From positions 206,691,190-206,755,189 of the forward strand of contig NC_081409.1 of the NCBI RefSeq assembly GCF_030272615.1: DNA of 64,000 bases. The letters run 5' to 3'. Position numbers and translations under genes: made by a program. The DNA comes from Cryptomeria japonica (lineage: Eukaryota > Streptophyta > Pinopsida > Cupressales > Cupressaceae). Every line of letters starts with the position of its first letter. Position 1 is the stretch's first letter. The notes beneath the pieces were generated by a model that was not told the DNA's origin, searched no databases, and worked only from the letters and a program-made list of their open reading frames with translations. Shown here piece after piece: positions 57,321 through 64,000 of this stretch.

Positions 57321-58429
57321 CAAATGTGGAATTGTTGAATGTGACTAAATCTTAATGTTGAATGTTTTTGTGGTAAGAAGACACAACAAACAATGAAGAC
57401 ACAATGTTTTCGTGTGTTTTCAAAATATTTTCATTGGTATAGCACAAATTGAAGACACTTGAAAACATGCACAACCTAGGTTGGAAAGAGAAACCATTCA
57501 ATGGGGCCCATGCGACATAGAAATACCTCAAACAAGCAAACAACTAGAGGTTTTGGTAGCACTATCTCCCCCACCACAACACTCATTTCTCGGGCATACC
57601 AGATTCTCTTACCTCAAAAGACCAAAGATCAAATGAGGGATTCATGTCTCAACATGAAAGGGTGCATGAGAGGTATCTACAGGGTATGATCCACACTCCC
57701 TGGACCATCAAATGTAAGAATTTTTGGCCTCTACAACAAAGGTGTTTAGTGGGGGAACTTCTATAGTCCTTGGTGTCTACCCATGTGATGAAGACTCATT
57801 TAAGAACCCACTCCTAATACCCAAAGAAGATTTTTAACACATCCAACACAAGTGTGGGTACTAGGGAGAACCGTCGGTGTAGATACACGTCACCAAGTTG
57901 TCACAGCTTTCGCCTAATGTATTAATTTATATAGCGGACAAAAGAAGTACTGCTTGGGTCATGCTCTCTCACTTAGCCTTATGGGGCTACCCGAGAGATA
58001 TGCCCTCTTACCTAAATAGAAGATGATAACAATTTCTCTTACACCCAAGGTCTAATGGAAGGTGAGGGGAGATGACACTTTTGTTATCAACTCTAGGGTT
58101 ATAAACATAAAATATGCAAAGCACACCAAACACTTCAAACAAGTTCTTTAACCCCAAAGAAAAAAAATATGTGACTCTAATTAGTCTAAAAATCCAAAGA
58201 CACACCTAGATTACCCCTACAACAAATGATTAGTAGTTTTGATAGAATACCCCCACCTGCAAGCACACTAGTTAGGCAAATTTTAGAAATCCAAATCCAA
58301 ATGTGAAGGGGCCTTCGACAATACGATATTTGCTCTTTTCAAAACAGTTGCACCACTTCGTTAGTCCAATGCAATGGGTTAGGCCAAAACCAAATCGAAA
58401 ACCCTAAAAATGAAAAAAACGCAAAAAAC

Positions 58430-58830
58430 TAAAAACAAAAATGCGATTATACTGAACACAGATGTGACTTTTGAACATAGATGCATAAATGTGAAGCGCA
58501 AACGCGAAATCAAAGATCTGGAACTTACAACATTGACAAAAAATAGAGACGCAAAAGTAGGCGACACATACGCAGTTTCTGGGCAAAAATGCAAAATATA
58601 AGTCGCAAACGCGATTATTGAGAAACATGCACCTGCAACAAACTGAAAAATGCAGAAACATGAAAAAATATCCAGCACAAACGTTGTTTCAGGATCTAGA
58701 ACTTGCAAAATCGATAGAAAAATAGAAACACGAAAACAGGAAGGACAGATGCGAAATCAATTCGCAGACCTAGTAAAATTAGTCACAAACGCGGAATAAA
58801 TCAGAATCATCACAGATCTGACTTGCAACT
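58430..58830. repeat. CG-motif array 2 in the leader of C
   Basis: ATGCGATTAT, AAACGCGAAATC, GACGCAAAAG, AAACGCGATTATT, AAACGCGGAAT and similar units recur at about 20-40-base spacing, close to the primer site. Confidence 0.6.
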
Positions 58831-58880
58831 TCACAAAAAAACTAGATCTGCAAATAAAATGTTAGAAACAAAAGGGACAA

Positions 58881-58900
58881 GGGTCCCACCAGGCGTGCCA
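58881..58900 (-). other. Primer-binding site of C (probably tRNA-Arg)
   Basis: On the minus strand, three bases after the LTR, TGGCACGCCTGGTGGGACC begins. It is complementary to a tRNA ending CCCACCAGGCGTGCCA, which fits a plant tRNA-Arg from memory. It differs from the A/B primer. Confidence 0.65.
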
Positions 58901-58903
58901 AAA

Positions 58904-59654
58904 TGTATACGGTGAAAAATGATGATGAAAACCTATTGTAAAACCATAAAGATTCAAGCACAATAAAACCCTAGTTCTACAACCAAACATTCACCATACA
59001 CCAATGAAGATACCTAAGAACATGTAAATCAACAAAATAAACAATATTTCCATTCACATGTCAAGTAGGGTTTCAATCTCCATTGTCTCCTATCTCCATT
59101 AATCTTGTTTGATATATTTGCTCTCAGATTTTATGTGTGCACAAGAGCTCAACAAAGAACAGATTGTGGTTGATAGCTTGATTGCAAGAAGACTTGATTG
59201 CGTAAGATTCATTGACTGATTAGGGTTGATAATGAGGGAAGTATCCTCTTATATAGAAGACACTTAAGGAAATGGAGGGATAAGGTTAAAAGGTGAAGAG
59301 GATAAATGGTCTGGTAGGATTAAAGGGTAGGCAGAATAAATAATAAAAATAGTAAGAGAGTAGGTAGAGGAAAATTAAAAGATAAATGACATGTGTCATT
59401 GAAGGAAAAAAGCTAATGAATTAATTAAATAAAGATTTATTTAATTAATAGAGGAAGTGGAATCAATTAAATAAATAAATAAATAAAATGGTTTATTTAA
59501 TTTAAGAAAAGGATAATTTAAATAAATAAAAGTATTTATTTAAATTAGAAAAGGGCTAAAAGAAGCTAAATGAATTAATTAATTAAATTAAAAAATTATT
59601 TAATTAATAGAAGACTTAGGATAAAATTAGATAGGACAATTTTAGGTGTCTACA
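58904..59654 (-). repeat. 5' LTR of element C
   Basis: On the minus strand it runs from TGTAGACACC to CCGTATACA, next to the primer site. A TATA-like box (CTATATAAGAGG on the minus strand) lies at about 59245-59256. The right third is rich in TTTAATTAAAT-like runs. No second copy is in the window. The right flank is ACAAC. Confidence 0.8.
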
Positions 59655-60461
59655 ACAACAACAAACAATTGATTAATATAAAAAAAAATTATTGTAAAGA
59701 GGAGATTTAAGTCCGATGACGTAAGGTGGTGTTGTGTTTGGATTTTTTGGATAATGAGTATCATTTTTTGAGCTTTTGAAGGTGATAGAGCTATGTTTCA
59801 TTAAACCAAGTGAAGCTTCTTTAGGGAGTTATCCAATGTTTAAACACCTATAATTTGTCATTGTTGCTTATCATCTCTTGTAATAGCAAAGTTTTGCATT
59901 TTCTTATGAGTCATGTTTCTTGTTTAGTTTGGACTCTTGCATTTGAAGTTGCTTCCTCCTATCACTATGAGTTTTTATTATGATTTAGTAATCAAAATAT
60001 TTGACATTTTTTAATAAATTATTCTTAAACATTAATATATTCAATAGTCAGAAATAAATATCAACCAATAAAAATAAAACAAATATATATAATATTTTTA
60101 CTATTAATAAAAATATAGAATTTAATATCTATTTAACCATTAATCTAATATTTAACATTAAAAAAATCTCTTCCTTTGAATCTATTAAATTTATAGACAT
60201 ATTAGAATAGCGAAATTTTGTCATCCTTCAGATGTTATCATCCTTCTGTATGCATGCCGGGTGTTTTCAACTGTAAATGTTTGTTTGGCTTGAAAGCTGG
60301 CACTTCTCAACAGACTACCTTCGAAGGTTTAAAAATTCTTGAAACCTGCTTTCAGTGGGCATTAAAGTCCTGTTAGTGGAAGTGTTCCCAGGCTTATCAC
60401 TGGCAGCGTCATTATGGTAGACTTAGACTGAATAACACTGCACATTTTCCACAATCATAAA
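59655..60461. other. Intergenic region upstream of the PPR gene
   Basis: About 800 bases without element or gene features. It is AT-rich, most so at 59990-60150, with TATATATAAT at about 60084-60093 as a possible but unproven TATA box. In frame with the PPR start, a TGA lies at about 60429-60431, so the coding region does not extend further upstream on this strand. Confidence 0.6.
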
Positions 60462-63400
60462 ATGCCATTGCCATCTAGTACTCATCTAAATCTGGCAGCA
60501 GTATGTAGAGAGGGCCAGTTGAAAGAGGCGCTGCACATTCTGCTTACTACAGACAAACCCCCTGAAGACTATTATAAATACCTTCAATTATTGCAGGCCT
60601 GTATCCTCAAGAATGCCCTTTCACAAGGGAAAAAGATTCACTCTTTCATCGCTCACAGGCGATTTATCTTTGCTACATGCACAGCTTTTTATAATAAGCT
60701 TATTTACATGTATGTCAAGTGCGGAAGTTTGGTGGATGCCCGTAAAGTCTTCGATCACATGAAAGAACGAAACGTCATATCATGGAACACGATTATTGCA
60801 GCGTACAGAAGACATGGGCTTGCTCAGGAGGCAGTCACACTGTTTCACCATATGCAACAAACAAGTCTCAAACCCGATAAGTTCACATTTTCTAGCGTAC
60901 TCCCAGCCTGTACCAAAATGGGAGCCTTGGAACAGGGTGTAAACATTCATGAAAGCATAAAGGATAGAGAAATTTTGTCAGATGTTATAGTTGCAAGTGC
61001 TCTGGTAGACATGTATGCAAAATGTGGAAGCGTAGCCAAGGCACGTGAACTGTTTGACGAAATGCCTCAAAGAAACGTGTTCTCGTGGACTGCAATGGTT
61101 GCAGGATATGCACGGAATGGATTTGTTGAAAAGGCTTTAGAAACTTTCAAGCAAATGCAAATGGCAGGTGTAAAGCCAAATTCCACAACCTTTGCGAGCA
61201 TCCTCCCTGCCTGTACCAAAATGGGAGCTCTGGAACAGGGTATGGAAATCCATCGAAGCATAAAAGAAGCTGGATTTTTGTCAGATGTTATAGTTGCAAC
61301 TGCCCTGGTAGACTTGTATTCAAAATGTGGAAGCATAGACAAGGCGCGTGCACTGTTTGACACGATGCCTCAACGAGATGTCATCTCATGCAATGCCATG
61401 ATCGCAGGGTATGCACAAAATGGATCTGTTGATAAGGCTTTAGAAACTTTCAAGCACATGCAATTGGCAGGTATAAAACCAAATTCGACAACCTTTGCGA
61501 GCATCCTCACAACCTGTGCCAAAGTGGGAGCTTTGGAACAGGGTATAGACATCCATCAAAGCATAAAGGATAGAGAAATTTTGTCAGATGTTGTAGTTGC
61601 TACTGCCCTGGTGGACGTGTATGCCAAATGTGGAAGCATAGACAAGGCACGTGAATTGTTTGACAGAATGCCTCAAAGGGATGTGGTCTCATGGACTGCT
61701 ATGATATCAGGATACGCACAAAATGGATTTGTTGAAAAGGCTTTAGAAACTTTCAAGCAAATGCAAGTAGCAGGTGTAAAGCCAGACCCGACAACCTTTG
61801 CCAGCATCCTCCCTGCCTGTGCCAAAATGGGAGCTTTAGAACAGGGTATGAACATCCATCAAAGCATAAATGAAGGGGGATTTATGTCAGATGTTATAGC
61901 TGCGACTGCCATAGTAGACATGTATGCAAAATTTGGAAGCATAGATAAGGCACGTGAACTGTTTGACAGAATGCCTAAAAGAGATGTCATCGCATGGAAT
62001 ACCATGATTGCAGGATATGCGCAAAATGGATTCGTTGATAAGGCTTTAGAAACTTTCAAGCACATGCAGTTGACAGGTGTAAAGCCAAATTCCACAACCT
62101 TTGCCAGCGTCCTCCCTGCCTGTGCCAAAATGGGAGCTTTGAAACAGGGTATGAATATCCATCAAAGCATAATCGAAGGGGGATTTGTGTCAAATATTAT
62201 AGTTGGGAATGCTTTGGTAGATATGTATGCAAAATGTGAAAATATAGACAAGGCATGTGAACTGTTTCTCAGAATGCCTCAAAGAGATGACATCTCGTGG
62301 AATGCAATGATTACAGGATATGCACAAAATGGATTTGTTAAAGAGGCTTTAGAAACTTTCAAGCAAATGCAGTTGGCGGGTGTAAAGCCAGATTCAACAA
62401 CCTTTGCCAGCATCCTCTCTGCCTGTGCCAAAATGGGAGCTTTGGAACAGGGTATGGACATCCATCAAAGCATTAAGGAAGGGGGATTTTTGTCAGATGT
62501 TATAGTTGCAACTGCCCTGGTAGACATGTATGCAAAATGCAGAAGCATAGACAAGGCACTTGAACTGTTTGAAAGAATGCCTCAAAGAAATGTGGTCTCA
62601 TGGAATGCCATGATTGCAGGATACACACAAAATGGATTCGTTGAAAAGGCCTTAGAAACTTTCAAGCAAATGCCATTGTCAGGTGTAAAGCCAAATTCCA
62701 CATCCTTTGCCAGCATCCTTCCTGCCTGTGCCAAAATGGGAGCTTTGTCACAGGGCATGGGTATTCATCACAGCATAATGGAAGGGGGTTTTTTGTCAGA
62801 TGTTACAGTTGGAAATGCTCTGGTGGACATGTATGCAAAATGTGGAAGTATAGACAAGGCACGAGTACTGTTTGATAGAGTGCCTCAAAGAAATGTGGTT
62901 TCATGGAATGCAATGATTACAGGATATGCACAAAATGGATTTTGCAAGGATGCTCTCAACATCTTTGAATTAATGAAACACTCTGGAACTTACCCTGACA
63001 TTGTAAGCTTTGCTTGTATTCTATGGGCATGCAGCCATGCAGGTTTAGTGGATGAGGGTTGCACATACTTCAATCACATGAGTAACTCCTATTGCATTAC
63101 ACCGACAGCTGATCATTACATATGCATGGTTGACCTCCTTGCTCGTGCTGGCTATCTTGAGGACACCCTGAACTTTATCATTAAGATGCCACTTAAACCC
63201 GTGGTTCTTGTGTGGATGTGTTTTCTTGGTGCCTGTAGATCACATATGAATATAGGATTAGGAGTATTTACAGCCATGCTACTTTTTGATTTGGATCCTA
63301 AAAACTCTGCAACTTATGTTATTCTCTCAAACATCTATGCAGAAGTGGGCAGGTGGGGTGAGTTTCAAATGGTAAGAAGCTTGATGAAAGATAGAGGAAT

Positions 63401-63818
63401 TAAAAAGACACCTGGATGTAGTTGGATTGAAAGCTATAAAATGGTACATGCTTTTTGTGCAGGAGATAGATCACATCCTCAGACAGGGGAGATCTATGCA
63501 ACGTTGGAGAAATTGGCTTGCGAGATGAAGGCAGCAGGTTATATTCCAGATTCAAGACAGTTACTTAGTGATGTGGAAGATGAGGAAAAAAAACTATTTC
63601 TTTTCCACCATAGTGAAAAGTTGGCAATTGCATTTGGCTTATTAAACTCACCCTCTGGGACAACTATTAGAGTTTTTAAGAACCTTCGAGTATGTGCTGA
63701 TTGCCACACTGCAACAAAATTTATTTCCAAGACTGTTGCAAGAGAAATTGTCGTAAGAGATGCGAACCGTTTCCATCATTTTAAACAGGGACAATGTTCT
63801 TGTGGAGATTATTGGTGA
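60462..63818 (+). CDS. PLS-DYW pentatricopeptide repeat protein
   Basis: The 1118-codon intronless frame encodes a plant organelle RNA-binding protein of the DYW class, whose known role is C-to-U editing of chloroplast or mitochondrial transcripts. PPR motifs begin near residue 39. Seven consecutive 101-residue P-L-S modules start at residues 105, 206, 307, 408, 509, 610 and 711 (303 bp each), then P 812-846, L2 847-882, S2 883-914, E1 915-948, E2 949-985 (ending KKTPG) and DYW 986-1118. The DYW domain keeps H1050-x-E1052, C1078, C1081, H1082, C1112, C1114 and the terminal DYW, so it should be catalytically competent. The ATG at 60462 is the first after an in-frame TGA. No clear transit peptide is visible, so targeting is unproven. 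Module similarity is unusually high. Confidence 0.95.
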   Translation: MPLPSSTHLNLAAVCREGQLKEALHILLTTDKPPEDYYKYLQLLQACILKNALSQGKKIHSFIAHRRFIFATCTAFYNKLIYMYVKCGSLVDARKVFDHMKERNVISWNTIIAAYRRHGLAQEAVTLFHHMQQTSLKPDKFTFSSVLPACTKMGALEQGVNIHESIKDREILSDVIVASALVDMYAKCGSVAKARELFDEMPQRNVFSWTAMVAGYARNGFVEKALETFKQMQMAGVKPNSTTFASILPACTKMGALEQGMEIHRSIKEAGFLSDVIVATALVDLYSKCGSIDKARALFDTMPQRDVISCNAMIAGYAQNGSVDKALETFKHMQLAGIKPNSTTFASILTTCAKVGALEQGIDIHQSIKDREILSDVVVATALVDVYAKCGSIDKARELFDRMPQRDVVSWTAMISGYAQNGFVEKALETFKQMQVAGVKPDPTTFASILPACAKMGALEQGMNIHQSINEGGFMSDVIAATAIVDMYAKFGSIDKARELFDRMPKRDVIAWNTMIAGYAQNGFVDKALETFKHMQLTGVKPNSTTFASVLPACAKMGALKQGMNIHQSIIEGGFVSNIIVGNALVDMYAKCENIDKACELFLRMPQRDDISWNAMITGYAQNGFVKEALETFKQMQLAGVKPDSTTFASILSACAKMGALEQGMDIHQSIKEGGFLSDVIVATALVDMYAKCRSIDKALELFERMPQRNVVSWNAMIAGYTQNGFVEKALETFKQMPLSGVKPNSTSFASILPACAKMGALSQGMGIHHSIMEGGFLSDVTVGNALVDMYAKCGSIDKARVLFDRVPQRNVVSWNAMITGYAQNGFCKDALNIFELMKHSGTYPDIVSFACILWACSHAGLVDEGCTYFNHMSNSYCITPTADHYICMVDLLARAGYLEDTLNFIIKMPLKPVVLVWMCFLGACRSHMNIGLGVFTAMLLFDLDPKNSATYVILSNIYAEVGRWGEFQMVRSLMKDRGIKKTPGCSWIESYKMVHAFCAGDRSHPQTGEIYATLEKLACEMKAAGYIPDSRQLLSDVEDEEKKLFLFHHSEKLAIAFGLLNSPSGTTIRVFKNLRVCADCHTATKFISKTVAREIVVRDANRFHHFKQGQCSCGDYW

Positions 63819-64000
63819 TGCTAATTGAAGCAATCTGAAAAATAGGTTTGCATACCATGTCAGACCTGCAGTAATAATGAAGGGACAAAGTTTTATTTTC
63901 AGTTTCTAGAGTTTTTTGGTTTAGAGTATTTGACAATCTAGACCATGCTGTTGCCTTCATAATATTAGATGCATAGACTGCAATGCAGATTGCTACCTAT
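63819..64000 (+). other. 3' flank of the PPR gene
   Basis: The 182 bases after the TGA include ATAATGAAGG and AATATTAG, but no definite polyadenylation signal can be named. No other feature is seen. Confidence 0.4.

Larger units (their letters stand above)
56478..58880 (-). other. Untranslated leader of C
   Basis: No ORF0 counterpart was found. Two stretches (about 57005-57320 and 58430-58830) are dense in ACGCGA, ATGCGATT and CAGACG motifs, many read as CACAGATGCGATTT-like units. The rest (57330-58430) shows no gene. Confidence 0.65.
18636..59654 (-). mobile_element. Element C: old Tat-type gypsy element hosting F, B, D and E
   Basis: C reads leftward from its 5' LTR (58904-59654) through leader, gag (56477-54428), protease and G-patch (54427-52650), RT (46431-45271), dual RNase H (45230-44400), integrase (44097-43377 and 35582-35220) and 3' noncoding (35219-35072, 19764-18636). 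The pieces are separated by E, D and B and rejoin in correct order. No C 3' LTR appears before F, so C's end is either left of the window beyond F or lost. Its coding parts carry many stops, frameshifts and active-site changes, making C the most decayed element here. Confidence 0.82.

Noticed and set aside
61067-62461. Series of minus-strand open frames inside the PPR gene
   Set aside because: They repeat with the 303-bp modules and are antisense shadows of the PPR coding frame.

Overview
The window looks like plant nuclear DNA, most likely from a gymnosperm such as a conifer. This is an inference from three things: a 41-kb-plus nest of decayed LTR retrotransposons, very long Ty3/gypsy elements of the Tat type, and a single intronless PLS-DYW pentatricopeptide repeat (PPR) gene with near-identical tandem modules. 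About 60 kb is transposable element. The only gene that looks intact and host-encoded is the PPR gene at 60462-63818.

Layout. I name the elements A to F. F is a Ty1/copia-type, probably non-autonomous element on the + strand. Its 5' LTR runs off the left edge and its 3' LTR ends at 18635. A (989-16335, - strand) is a Tat-type gypsy element sitting inside F. C (- strand, 5' LTR at 58904-59654) is an old Tat-type gypsy element. Its body is split into 18636-19764, 35072-35582, 43377-46733 and 52641-59654 by later insertions. B (19765-35071, + strand) is a second copy of A's family, inserted in the 3' noncoding part of C. D (35583-43376, + strand) is a chromodomain-bearing gypsy element (chromovirus) inserted in C's integrase. 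E (about 46734-52640, - strand) is an unclassified insertion in C between protease and reverse transcriptase. It carries a broken reading frame of about 1250 codons of unknown function, preceded by a striking array of palindromes. F itself probably lies in C's 3' region.

How the parts fit. A, B and C share one plan: LTR, non-methionine tRNA primer site, a long leader with arrays of short CG-containing motifs, gag with a CX2HX4HX4C knuckle, retropepsin, a G-patch-like domain, a variable linker, RT, a degenerate RNase H followed by a second archaeal-type RNase H, integrase, and a long 3' noncoding region. A and B also share a 127-codon open frame (here called ORF0) between leader and gag. It is intact in both although gag-pol is broken by many stop codons. 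The A/B primer site matches the 3' end of plant tRNA-Trp. Gag, protease and pol of A and B were originally one continuous frame. Most stops I could compare are C-to-T changes, often CGA to TGA. None of the elements looks autonomous now.

The most unusual signals are the covarying palindrome array at 51407-52500, the conserved ORF0, the G-patch domain after the protease in three elements, the unknown ORF of E, and the seven tandem 303-bp modules of the PPR gene.
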